In this document: piece by piece, positions 50,783 to 59,574 of the stretch
Layout of the letters: each line of letters begins with the position of its first letter
Position numbering within the stretch: the stretch's first letter is position 1
Origin: JBJXHC01 sp046160825
Lineage (GTDB): Bacteria > Bacteroidota > Ignavibacteria > UBA10030 > UBA6906
NCBI GenBank assembly: GCA_046160825.1
Contig: JBJXHC010000124.1
Location: forward strand, 1-64,000
Length of the DNA: 64,000 nt
Direction of reading: 5' to 3'
The notes under the pieces: model-generated
The model's input: only the letters and a program-made list of their open reading frames with translations
Told to the model about the DNA's origin: nothing
Databases searched by the model: none
Program-made: the position numbers and the translations under genes

Positions 50783-53293
50783 CTATAGTAACCCCACTGG
50801 ATCGACGTCGATGGTGATCTTGATATTCTGTTGTGGCTTTTGATGAAACGCCTGCCAGCTTTTGCGTAGAACCGATCGTAGTATGGCGCCCGACGGATCG
50901 GCGGTTTTTGGATTCTTGATGATGATATGCCAGCGAAACTGGTTTTTTATTTTTGAGATTACAGCAGGGGCTGGACCCAACACAGTGAATCCCCCGTTCA
51001 CTCTCTTTATTGATTCCGCAAACCGCTCCGCTGCCGACTGAACACTGCTTTCAACTACTCCTTTTGCCTCTACCAATACCAGCCGCGAGAATGGCGGGTA
51101 ATCCAGCTCGCGACGCGCTTCAAGTTCCTGCGCATAGAACGAATGAAAATCATGTGTCACCACGTGCTTCAGGCTGTAATGGTCGGGTTGATGCGTCTGG
51201 ATGATGACCTCACCCTGCAACGTGCTTCTTCCCGCACGACCTGCCACCTGTGTAAGGAGCTGGAATGTTCGTTCGGAAGAACGGAAGTCCGGCAATAACA
51301 TCTGCGTGTCAGCGGAGATCACCCCCACGAGCGTGACGCGCGCAAAGTCCAGCCCCTTTGCAACCATTTGTGTTCCCAGAAGAATGTCCGCTTCGCCCTC
51401 AGCGAATTTCCTGAGAATCCGATCATGTGCCCCTTTGTGTGAAGTGGTATCGAGGTCCATGCGCAGAACACGTGCCCTGGGGAACCGGGCGGTAAGTTCT
51501 TCTTCCACTCGTTGTGTGCCGATGCCGCGCAACTGCAGGTTGGGGCCACCGCACTGCGGACATGTTGCTTTCGACGGCCGTATTAATCCACAATAATGAC
51601 ACCGGAGATGTTTCTTCGCGAGATGATACGTCATGGTGACATTGCAGTTCTCGCACGACTCCGAGTAGTCGCAGTCCATACATCCGACAAATGGCGCGAA
51701 GCCGCGGCGGTTCTGCAACAAGATAATACCTTCGCCTTTGTCGAGTCGGTCTTCTATCTTCTCTTTCAGAAGGGTGGAGATGGATGATTGCTGGTATTCC
51801 TTCAACACCTTTCGCTTTTCATATGGGAGCGATTCCTTCATCGTTCCATACTCACGCTTTCGTTCCTCGGCCATATTCACAATCACAATCGGAGGCATGG
51901 GGACGTGGTCGATGCGGTCGGGCATTTCAAGCAATTGATATTTATTGCTCGTGGCATTGTGGAAGGATTCAGCAGAAGGCGTTGCTGACCCGAGGACGAC
52001 AACTGCATTACAGAACGACCCGCGCACGATGGCGCAATCCCGTGCATTATACCGTGGTGTTGAGTCGAACTGTTTGTACGACGCTTCATGTTCTTCGTCA
52101 ACAACTATCAGGCCGAGGTGTTGAAGCGGCGCAAACACAGCTGATCGTGGACCGATAACGACACGGTAATCGCCACGCAATGCGAGTCGCCACACATCGT
52201 GTCGTTCGCTCGGGGACATGCGGCTGTGAACCACCGCAACCCGTTCGCCAAAGTGTGATTTGAACCTTCGCACAATCTGCGGAGTCAGGGCAATCTCCGG
52301 CACAAGCACAATTGCTGACTTATCCTGTTGGAGGCAGAACCGGATAGCTTCGATATAGACCTGTGTCTTCCCGCTTCCTGTGACGCCATGCAAGAGGAAC
52401 GTCTTATGTGGCCCTGATTCGATACCTGCCGTAATGGATCCAAGAACAGTTTCTTGAATGTTGTTCAATCGAATACCGAGTGTCTGTTCCTCCGTTCCAA
52501 ATTCTTGCTGGCGCGAGACTTCCCGTTCGGCAATCGAGAACACGCCTGCCGCGACGAATTCGTTGAGTGTTGCTGTACTTGCGCCTGCCTTCTTTAGCAG
52601 ATCGGTGACCGGAATCTCGCTCGTCCCTCGTTGCTTGAGCCAGAGTATCGCATCAAGGAGCGCCAGGGCTTTCTTTTTTCGTGCGGAGACCGAACTGCGT
52701 GCTTGCAGCAAAACGTCCTCATGTACTTCAGACAATGGAAGCACATGGATGATTTTCGGTTTTGATTTTTGGAGGGGAAGCATTTCCTCTGTCCGCACGA
52801 ACCCTTCGCGCTCGAGGTCATTCAATACAGCGTTGATACTCTTGAGGCCGGTCTTTTTCTGCAACTCGCCTGCCGGCAGCGACCCCCTTTCCCGAAGCAA
52901 AGAAAGTATTTGTTCGCGCTGTGGGCTGAGTTTCGCATCGGGCGTTGATTGCATGGGATGAACGAAGCGCTTCCCGCGTGCAAACCCGTGTGGGATCGCG
53001 GCCTTCAGGACTTCACCAAGCGGAGCGAGGTAATACTCCGCGATCCACGTGCAGAGCTGGAGTAACTCTGTTGAGAGAACCGGAGACGAGTCGAGGACGT
53101 CATGAATCGGTTTGAGCGATGAGAGCGATGTACTTTCCGGGAGGGCGACGATTACTCCGACGACATACTTGCGCCCAAATGGAATGACCACGCGAACACC
53201 CACACCCGCCGCGTCACGTAACTCAGGTGGAATCTGGTACGTGAATGTTTTGTCGACCGCAAGAGGAAGGGCAATATCTGCGTAGAGACTCAC
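50783..53293 (-). CDS. priA: Primosomal protein N' (replication restart helicase)
   Basis: 836 aa. The N-terminal DNA-binding part (DIALPLAVDKTFTYQIP, VGVRVVIPFGRKYVVGVIV) is followed by a superfamily 2 helicase core: Walker A HGVTGSGKTQVY, DEEH (VDEEHEASYKQ), GSATPSAES. The zinc-binding cysteines are complete: CMDCDYSESCENC and CHYCGLIRPSKATCPQC. It ends with the family's C-terminal domain (GGFTVLGPAPAVISKIKNQFRWHIIIK). PriA reloads the replisome at stalled forks. It overlaps the HAD gene by 4 bp. Confidence 0.97.
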   Translation of the reverse strand: MSLYADIALPLAVDKTFTYQIPPELRDAAGVGVRVVIPFGRKYVVGVIVALPESTSLSSLKPIHDVLDSSPVLSTELLQLCTWIAEYYLAPLGEVLKAAIPHGFARGKRFVHPMQSTPDAKLSPQREQILSLLRERGSLPAGELQKKTGLKSINAVLNDLEREGFVRTEEMLPLQKSKPKIIHVLPLSEVHEDVLLQARSSVSARKKKALALLDAILWLKQRGTSEIPVTDLLKKAGASTATLNEFVAAGVFSIAEREVSRQQEFGTEEQTLGIRLNNIQETVLGSITAGIESGPHKTFLLHGVTGSGKTQVYIEAIRFCLQQDKSAIVLVPEIALTPQIVRRFKSHFGERVAVVHSRMSPSERHDVWRLALRGDYRVVIGPRSAVFAPLQHLGLIVVDEEHEASYKQFDSTPRYNARDCAIVRGSFCNAVVVLGSATPSAESFHNATSNKYQLLEMPDRIDHVPMPPIVIVNMAEERKREYGTMKESLPYEKRKVLKEYQQSSISTLLKEKIEDRLDKGEGIILLQNRRGFAPFVGCMDCDYSESCENCNVTMTYHLAKKHLRCHYCGLIRPSKATCPQCGGPNLQLRGIGTQRVEEELTARFPRARVLRMDLDTTSHKGAHDRILRKFAEGEADILLGTQMVAKGLDFARVTLVGVISADTQMLLPDFRSSERTFQLLTQVAGRAGRSTLQGEVIIQTHQPDHYSLKHVVTHDFHSFYAQELEARRELDYPPFSRLVLVEAKGVVESSVQSAAERFAESIKRVNGGFTVLGPAPAVISKIKNQFRWHIIIKNPKTADPSGAILRSVLRKSWQAFHQKPQQNIKITIDVDPVGLL

Positions 53294-53907
53294 AATGATT
53301 GGGAAACTGGAACATTGAGGTGTTGAAGTTCTCTGATGAGATCCTCATGAGACGTGTAATGAATGCCATGAATCCCAAGCCGTGTTGCCACATCGGCGTA
53401 TTCCTTGATATCATCGATGTACACGCACGATTCCGGCGGCAGTTTTAGCTTCTTCAGGGCGTCGTGGTAGATTGCTTCGGCAGGCTTCATCGCGCCGACC
53501 CGGTAGGAGAGCGTGACAGTGTCGAAAAGCGGGTATGTCTCGTGTTGCTCAATGGTACGCTCAAAGTGCCACTCACTTGTATTCGAGAGCAACCCGATGT
53601 TGTAGTGTCCCTTCAGTTGGCGAATCAATGCAGAGGTGGTCGGGATGGGAGTAAAGATGGAATTGAATACCCGAACAAACTCATTTTGTCGTATCGTCAA
53701 CGCAAGTCGGGAACACATCACTGAGAAGAACTCTTGTGAGGTCATCGCTCCGGTTTCATATCCCACAAAAAGATCGGAACCAGCTTTCAGCCGTTCACTG
53801 ATCTCCGATTTGGGCAGAGCTGAATAGGGAGCAATACTCCGAATGAAGATACGTGGATCGAAAGCGCAGATAACATTACCGAAGTCGAAGATAACGGCTT
53901 TGATCAT
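53290..53907 (-). CDS. HAD-IA superfamily hydrolase
   Basis: 205 aa. Motif I is IFDFGNVICAFDP (Asp nucleophile, with the Gly-Asn form seen in YihX-type members), motif II is LLSNTSEW (Ser/Thr), the Lys is in GAMKPAEAIYHDAL, and motif III is CVYIDDIKEYADVATRLGIHGIHY. The helical cap (about 20-85) makes it subclass IA. It is a phosphatase of small sugar phosphates or nucleotides; the substrate cannot be told. It overlaps priA and murB genes by 4 bp each. Confidence 0.92.
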   Translation of the reverse strand: MIKAVIFDFGNVICAFDPRIFIRSIAPYSALPKSEISERLKAGSDLFVGYETGAMTSQEFFSVMCSRLALTIRQNEFVRVFNSIFTPIPTTSALIRQLKGHYNIGLLSNTSEWHFERTIEQHETYPLFDTVTLSYRVGAMKPAEAIYHDALKKLKLPPESCVYIDDIKEYADVATRLGIHGIHYTSHEDLIRELQHLNVPVSQSL

Positions 53908-55016
53908 GATCCTTCAGCTACCACCACGGGTTCGCGCTCCAACCGGATACCGAACCGCTCCAACACGGTTGATTGAATGTCGGCTGCCAGGGCAAGCAAC
54001 TCCGTTGCCGTTCCGCCTCGGTTGATCAGGGCGAGAGCATGATTGGAAGATATCCCGACTCCGCCTTTGGTGTATCCTCTGGCAAAACCCGACTGCTCGA
54101 CAAGCCACGCAGCAGGGATTTTAATCCCCCCGTCAGCCGGGAATGATGGAACCAACGATGTGTTTCCATCTGTCGTCCAATGCTGTTGGATCTGTTGAAA
54201 TTGTTCTGTAGATATGACGGGATTCATAAAGAAGGAACCGACCGACCTTGAGTTGGGATCGCTCGGATCAATCACCATGGACTTCTTTTTTCGTAATGCG
54301 ATGACGGCATTGCGTATTGCTTCAAGTTGAGATCTGCCAACTTCAAGAGTCGCAAGGTTCACGCTGCTTTCAATGTGTTTCCGCAGTTCGGGGTACTTGA
54401 TTACCGGCTCAGCATTTCGCCGAAGCCGGAATGTCACGTGTGTAATGATGTATCGATTCATATCTTCCGACTTGAACCGACTCTGCCTGTATCCGAATCT
54501 GCATTCCTCTCCACTAAACTCCATGTGTACAAGAGTAAATCGATCCATTGATTTGAGTGACACGATGGTTTCCCGCACTTCTTGTCCGTACGCTCCCACG
54601 TTCTGAATAGGTGTTGCACCAACAAGTCCGGGAATACCTGAGAGACATTCAACCCCTGCAAAGCCCTTCTCCACACAATACTGAACAAAAGCATCCCATT
54701 CCTCTCCCGCACCGACGGTGATCAGGACGTCATCTCCATCGTCTTGAACAACCATTCCGTGCATTGTGGGACGTACAACGAGTCCGTCATATCCCTTATC
54801 AGGGAAAATGATGTTACTGCCGCCACCCAACACAAAAACGCGAAGCTTTTCATACTTTGCGTGGAGAAGGGTGGAACGAAGTTCTTCAACAGACGTACAT
54901 TCGGTAAAGTAGCGCGCGTTGCCACCGAGTCCAAGAGTAGTGTATTGGGCAAGGGGAACGGATCCCCGGATCGCGGCCATGCCGTCGATCTTTGTTGGCG
55001 ATGTGTTACTCTCCAT
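53904..55016 (-). CDS. murB: UDP-N-acetylenolpyruvoylglucosamine reductase
   Basis: 370 aa from ATG 55016 (MESNTSPTKIDGMAAIRG). The FAD-binding part shows LAQYTTLGLGGNARYF, LGGGSNIIFPDKGYDGLVVR and the loop ECLSGIPGLVGATPIQNVGAYGQEV. The catalytic Ser is in SVGSFFMNP. Length matches type I MurB (E. coli-like). It catalyses the NADPH-dependent second committed step of peptidoglycan synthesis. The longer open frame upstream overlaps the cupin gene and is not used; the start overlaps the cupin stop by 11 bp. Confidence 0.95.
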   Translation of the reverse strand: MESNTSPTKIDGMAAIRGSVPLAQYTTLGLGGNARYFTECTSVEELRSTLLHAKYEKLRVFVLGGGSNIIFPDKGYDGLVVRPTMHGMVVQDDGDDVLITVGAGEEWDAFVQYCVEKGFAGVECLSGIPGLVGATPIQNVGAYGQEVRETIVSLKSMDRFTLVHMEFSGEECRFGYRQSRFKSEDMNRYIITHVTFRLRRNAEPVIKYPELRKHIESSVNLATLEVGRSQLEAIRNAVIALRKKKSMVIDPSDPNSRSVGSFFMNPVISTEQFQQIQQHWTTDGNTSLVPSFPADGGIKIPAAWLVEQSGFARGYTKGGVGISSNHALALINRGGTATELLALAADIQSTVLERFGIRLEREPVVVAEGS

Positions 55017-55371
55017 CACGATGTACAGTATCCATTGAGAATGCCGGCAAACAGACGGCGATGTACTCGGCACCTTCGGCTTCCGGAGAACCATACTGTA
55101 CCCACTCGCCCGCACACACAATAATCGCCTGTCCGGTGCGAACATCCATCGAGCCCCCCTTGTACTGGACACGAAGCATTCCCCTGAGCACGATGGTGTA
55201 CTCGTCGAACTCCGGCGTTTGACCGGGCTCCACCCAACCCGCAGGACTCTGCATCCGTGCGATACTCAGCGCCGGGGTGTTGGAGTTGACACGCCCGACG
55301 AATTCGTCGATGATTTTGGGTTTGTTACCCGCCGCTTTTATCTGTGTCGGCGACTTGATATGCGTTGGCAT
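55006..55371 (-). CDS. Cupin domain protein
   Basis: 121 aa, one cupin fold. The first motif is represented by GWVEPGQTPEFDEYTIVLRGMLRVQYKG and the second by GQAIIVCAGEWVQYGSPEAEGAEYIAVCLPAF. Several usual His ligands are replaced, so metal binding is uncertain. It resembles EutQ/ethanolamine-type small cupins, but no partner gene supports that. It heads the cupin-murB-HAD-priA series. Confidence 0.88.
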   Translation of the reverse strand: MPTHIKSPTQIKAAGNKPKIIDEFVGRVNSNTPALSIARMQSPAGWVEPGQTPEFDEYTIVLRGMLRVQYKGGSMDVRTGQAIIVCAGEWVQYGSPEAEGAEYIAVCLPAFSMDTVHRDGE

Positions 55372-55521
55372 GGCGTTTTCGGTCGAGAGTGGGAAATGAT
55401 AACGCTGACAACATAGGGGGAAGGTGATAGAAAATCAAGCAGATGGCTGAATGAAGATGAAAGCAAAGCCAAAACAAATGAGAGCGCCCTGACGATGACA
55501 TCGTCGCGCTTCCGATTCATT

Positions 55522-57324
55522 TTAAGAGGCGCGCTGAATGGTTTCCTGCTCTTTGTACTGTAACTGGTAAAGCTTGTGGTAGATGCCACCGAGCGAGAGA
55601 AGTTGCTGATGCGTCCCCATTTCACGCACTTCGCCTTTGTGCATGACGATAATTTTGTGCGCATTCTGGATTGTGGAGAGACGATGGGCAATGACAATGG
55701 ATGTGCGCCCGTGCAGCAGTTTTTTGATTGCACTCTGGATCAACAGCTCAGTTTCGGTGTCAACGCTGGATGTTGCTTCGTCGAGTATGAGAACCCGTGG
55801 ATGGAATGCGATTGCTCGCGCAAAGGAGATGAGCTGCTTTTGCCCGACAGAAAGTGTGGCGCCCCGCTCTTTGACTTCCTCGGCATATTGTCTGGGCAAA
55901 CGTTCAATGAACCTGTTGGCTCCGACAACGCGTGCAGCGGCTTTGATCCGATCCTCAGATATCGACTCCTCCCCAAGACTGATGTTCGAACTGATGTCGC
56001 CTGAAAACAGGAAGACATCCTGCAACACAACGGCGATGTGTTTCCGGAGGTCGGCCTGACGAACATGCTGGATGTTTACTCCATCGACGAGAATCCCGCC
56101 TTTCTGAATATCATAAAACCTTGCCAGCAAACTGATGATAGTTGTTTTGCCCGCGCCGGTGTGGCCAACGAACGCCGCTGTTTCCCCGGCTTTTATTGAG
56201 AACGATACATCCTTGAGTATCCATTCGACTTTCCCGTCGGCATCGGGTGTCGGGTCGTATGCAAACCAGACGTTGCGGAATTCGATATCTCCACGGACTT
56301 CCGGCAACGCAACCGGATGTGCCGGGTCAGGAATAAACGTCGTGTCATCCAGCAGATTAAATACGCGTTCCGACGATGCCATCGCCGTCTGCATGATGTT
56401 GTATTTTTCAGAGAGGTCACGAATCGGCCGCCAGAACATTTCATTGAACTGCAGGAATGCAATCACAGTGCCGATGGTGAGTGTACCGCTCAGTGCATCG
56501 ACCCCAGCGTACCAGATGATAAGTCCCACGGCCAGTGCGCCAATGAGATCAACGCCGGGATAAAACAATGCGTAATAGAAGATCGACTTGATGTTGGCGT
56601 CACGGTGGAGGGCATTGATGCTGTCGAACTTTGCAAACGATTTCTTCTCCCGATTGAACACCTGATCCACCATCATGCCCGTAATGTGTTCCTGCATGAA
56701 GGTATTGATGCGTGCAATCTGGAGCCGGACATCGCGATACGCTTCGCGTGCTTTCTTCCTGAACAGGAATGTCCCGTAAAACAACAGCGGCAATACGCTG
56801 AGCGACACAAGGGCAAGTTCCCAATTCATCGAGAACATGAAATACAGAATGCCGATGATGGTGAAGACGTCACTGAACACCATCACGATTCCCGAGGAAA
56901 ACATTTCGTTCAGGACTTCGATGTCATTGGTGACACGCGTAATAAGCCGGCCAATGGGATTGCGGTCGAAGAACTTCAATCCGCGCTTCTGGAGGTGCTC
57001 GAACAGTTCCATCCGCAGATCGAATATCGTGCGCTGGCCCACCCACTGCGTGAGATAGGTATTAAAATACTGGACAACCCCGCGAAAGACCATCAATCCG
57101 AGAAAGAGCAGTGTAGTGATCAACAGCCCGTGACTGTCTCCCTGCGCGATGTTTTCATCGACAGCCACTTTGATGAAGAACGGGCGCACGGCTTCCATGC
57201 CTGACACGACAATGCTGAGCAGGATACCCAGCACCACATGCCAGCGATAGGGCCGCAGGTACTTGAGCAGCCTGCGCATCAACCGCGCATCGTATGCTTT
57301 ACCGAGTGATTCTTCTTCGTGCAT
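55522..57324 (-). CDS. ABC exporter half-transporter (permease + ATPase), downstream partner
   Basis: 600 aa. Six membrane helices (about 20-320; WHVVLGILLSIVVSGMEAVRPFFIKVAVDENIAQGD, MEL-FEHLQKRGLKFFDRNPIGRLITRVTNDIEVLNEMFSSG) precede an ATPase with Walker A GHTGAGKTT, signature LSVGQKQ, Walker B RVLILDEATSSVD and H loop IAHRLS. The type is MsbA/LmrCD-like. The second half-transporter gene lies upstream, separated only by the four-helix-bundle insertion, so they probably form a heterodimer. Confidence 0.95.
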   Translation of the reverse strand: MHEEESLGKAYDARLMRRLLKYLRPYRWHVVLGILLSIVVSGMEAVRPFFIKVAVDENIAQGDSHGLLITTLLFLGLMVFRGVVQYFNTYLTQWVGQRTIFDLRMELFEHLQKRGLKFFDRNPIGRLITRVTNDIEVLNEMFSSGIVMVFSDVFTIIGILYFMFSMNWELALVSLSVLPLLFYGTFLFRKKAREAYRDVRLQIARINTFMQEHITGMMVDQVFNREKKSFAKFDSINALHRDANIKSIFYYALFYPGVDLIGALAVGLIIWYAGVDALSGTLTIGTVIAFLQFNEMFWRPIRDLSEKYNIMQTAMASSERVFNLLDDTTFIPDPAHPVALPEVRGDIEFRNVWFAYDPTPDADGKVEWILKDVSFSIKAGETAAFVGHTGAGKTTIISLLARFYDIQKGGILVDGVNIQHVRQADLRKHIAVVLQDVFLFSGDISSNISLGEESISEDRIKAAARVVGANRFIERLPRQYAEEVKERGATLSVGQKQLISFARAIAFHPRVLILDEATSSVDTETELLIQSAIKKLLHGRTSIVIAHRLSTIQNAHKIIVMHKGEVREMGTHQQLLSLGGIYHKLYQLQYKEQETIQRAS

Positions 57325-57342
57325 TTAGGTCATGACAAATAA

Positions 57343-57794
57343 AAGGCAAAAGGAAAAAGGCAAAAATTGAAAAGTGCCTGGATTTATTCCTACGTCTTTC
57401 TGGATTTACTTACGATTGCACCAAGGATCCGGGTAATCTCGTCTGCCTCAATGATTAATGGTTCAACTTGGTTGGGCTTAACCAAACCGGCCGCAAGAAT
57501 GAGACGGAGCCAGTAGTGAGTTTCCCTTGCTTCTTTGAGTGCAATTCCATTCTTGTATGTGAAATCGGGCTTTGTGTACCCAGCTTGTGCCTCCTCAAGG
57601 TTTGCGCCGATAGACGTTGCGGATCGCAAAACCTGTTTCCCAAGAATGTGAGCGTCTGTTGTACGTGGCAGCAGTCTCGACATTCTGATAACATCAACTG
57701 CAAATTCAAATGTCCGCTCTCGAATATCCCGTGGCTTCGCCATTGTATCTTTTACCTTACACTTTTGCCTTGGACTCTTTTTCCTTTTGCCTTG
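57343..57794. mobile_element. Probable insertion unit: inverted repeat around a four-helix-bundle gene
   Basis: aaggcaaaaggaaaaag (57343-57359) is repeated as the exact reverse complement at 57778-57794, 17 of 17 bp. The only gene between is the four-helix-bundle protein. The arms sit 19 bp after the start side of one ABC exporter gene and 2 bp from the stop of the other, dividing a pair that is normally adjacent. The arms are purine-rich and partly low in complexity, so chance or terminator-like roles cannot be excluded. Confidence 0.55.
57390..57743 (-). CDS. Four-helix-bundle protein (S23/23S rRNA intervening-sequence protein family)
   Basis: 117 aa from ATG 57743. The pattern is that of the S23 family: RERTFEFAVDVIRMSRLLPRTTDAHILGKQVLRSATSIGANLEEAQAGYTKPDFTYKNGIALKEARETHYWLRLILAAG, with the Ser-Ile-Gly-Ala-Asn turn between helices 1 and 2. 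Relatives are encoded in intervening sequences of 23S rRNA or stand free in Bacteroidota genomes; biochemical role unknown. It is surrounded by a perfect 17-bp inverted repeat and interrupts an ABC exporter pair. Twenty-six more codons upstream lie in the repeat-side leader and are not used. Confidence 0.92.
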   Translation of the reverse strand: MAKPRDIRERTFEFAVDVIRMSRLLPRTTDAHILGKQVLRSATSIGANLEEAQAGYTKPDFTYKNGIALKEARETHYWLRLILAAGLVKPNQVEPLIIEADEITRILGAIVSKSRKT

Positions 57795-57795
57795 G

Positions 57796-59556
57796 TTAGA
57801 GGTTTTCCAGCTCCTTCTCAAGCAACTGTTTCCGATGGAGTTCAGAATAGATTCCGCTTTGCTTCACCAGGGCATCATGCGTTCCTTGCTCAATGATTCT
57901 GCCTTCATTCAATACAATAATCATGTCAGCATCTTTTACGGTGGAGATGCGATGACTGATGATGATACTCGTCCGATCCTTCATCACTCTGCGCAACCGA
58001 TTGAGAATCTCCTCTTCCGTATATGTGTCAACGGCTGAAAGTGCGTCATCAAGAATGAGGATCTTTGGCTTGCGCATAACAGCGCGGGCAATGCTTGTGC
58101 GCTGTTTTTGTCCGCCGGAAAGCGTAATGCCCCGTTCACCGAGCATGGTCTGGAATCTGGCCGGGAAGTCCTGCACGTCGCGGGCAATCTGCGATATCTC
58201 TGCCGTTTCCCGGATATGGTCGTCGGTCCCGTTGTCCGTGCCGTAGCTGATATTCTCTGCAATGGAATCCGAGAAAAGAAATGTCTCCTGTGGTACATAA
58301 CCGATCGCCGAGCGAAGGACCGTCAGTGGAATCTTCCTGATATTCACGCCATCAACCAAGACTTCGCCTGCTGTAGCGTCATACATGCGCGGGATGAGAT
58401 TCACCAACGTGCTTTTTCCGGACCCTGTGTAACCGACAATGGCAAGAGTTGTTCCCTGAGGAATGGTGAGATTGATGTTGTCGAGCGCCGGGCGGTTGGC
58501 ATTCTTATGCTGGAATGAGACGTTCCGAAGCTCGATGGTTCCATCAATACTTGTGATACCATGGTTGGTGTCCGCTGTGTCTCTTACCTCCGGCTCAGTA
58601 TCGAATATCCTTGCAAGACGCGCCATCGAGGCGGCTCCCTGTTGGAGAATATTGATGACCCAGCCGAATGCAATCATTGGCCAGATGAGCAGCAGCAGAT
58701 AGCCGAAGAAGGCCGTCAGCGTACCAATGGTAAGCTGTCCTTCTATCACTCTCATGCCGCCCACATACAGCACGATCACCAACGATAACCCGACGAGGAG
58801 GAACATCAACGGCCACATCAACGACTGGACCCGGGCGAGGACGAGATTCTTCTTGAGATACTCCCAGCTCAATGCGCGGAAGAGTCCGATCTCATACGCC
58901 TCTCGCACATAGGCCTTCACCACGCGAATACCAGAGAGATTCTCCTGCGCACGCGTGGTGAGCCTTGCGTATTGTTCCTGCCGTTCCTCAAATTTGACGT
59001 GGACGATTTTCCCGAGATAATACACGGCATACGACACGAGTGGAAGGGGAATAAGTGCGAGGAGTGTCAGTTGCCAATCCTGGTACAACATGACGCTCAG
59101 TACCATGACGAATGTCATCATGGTGTCCGTGGGATACATGATGCCGGGACCGAGGCAGTTGCGCACGGCGCTGATGTCGTTCGTTGCATGCGCCATCAGG
59201 TCGCCCGTTGGTGTGTTCTGAAAATACGAGAGCGGGAGCTTTTGAATATGGGCGAGGAAGTCGTTGCGTAAGTCGTATTCGATCTTGCGCGATACGACGA
59301 TAATGGTCTGACGTGTGAGGAATGTGAACGTTCCCGCAACAATCGAGAACCCGACGATGGCCAGCGCGTAGTACAGCAGTCCGGATTCATTGAGCTGTCC
59401 GGATTCGATGCCCGCCTTCAGCGAATCGATGGCCCGCCCAATAAAATGCGGCTGTGCGACTGTGAAGATATTGCTGCCGACAACGGTCAGCAAACCCCAG
59501 AACAGTGTTCTCTTATGCCGCGCAAGGTACGGCCTCAGCCGAAGTAACGGCTTCAT
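57796..59556 (-). CDS. ABC exporter half-transporter (permease + ATPase), upstream partner
   Basis: 586 aa. Six membrane helices (about 15-310) include LPLSYFQNTPTGDLMAHATNDISAVRNCLGPGIMY. The ATPase has Walker A GYTGSGKST, signature LSGGQKQR, Walker B KILILDDALSAVD (Asp in place of the usual Glu at the catalytic position) and H loop ISHRIS. That degenerate Walker B is typical of the weak site in heterodimeric exporters, and the partner at 55522-57324 keeps the Glu. Substrate unknown. Confidence 0.95.
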   Translation of the reverse strand: MKPLLRLRPYLARHKRTLFWGLLTVVGSNIFTVAQPHFIGRAIDSLKAGIESGQLNESGLLYYALAIVGFSIVAGTFTFLTRQTIIVVSRKIEYDLRNDFLAHIQKLPLSYFQNTPTGDLMAHATNDISAVRNCLGPGIMYPTDTMMTFVMVLSVMLYQDWQLTLLALIPLPLVSYAVYYLGKIVHVKFEERQEQYARLTTRAQENLSGIRVVKAYVREAYEIGLFRALSWEYLKKNLVLARVQSLMWPLMFLLVGLSLVIVLYVGGMRVIEGQLTIGTLTAFFGYLLLLIWPMIAFGWVINILQQGAASMARLARIFDTEPEVRDTADTNHGITSIDGTIELRNVSFQHKNANRPALDNINLTIPQGTTLAIVGYTGSGKSTLVNLIPRMYDATAGEVLVDGVNIRKIPLTVLRSAIGYVPQETFLFSDSIAENISYGTDNGTDDHIRETAEISQIARDVQDFPARFQTMLGERGITLSGGQKQRTSIARAVMRKPKILILDDALSAVDTYTEEEILNRLRRVMKDRTSIIISHRISTVKDADMIIVLNEGRIIEQGTHDALVKQSGIYSELHRKQLLEKELENL

Positions 59557-59574
59557 ACTCTCCTGTGAATCACA

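Noticed and set aside
56317..57204. 295-aa open frame on the plus strand
   Set aside because: It is antisense to the ABC exporter gene 55522-57324 and His-rich only because of codon complementarity.
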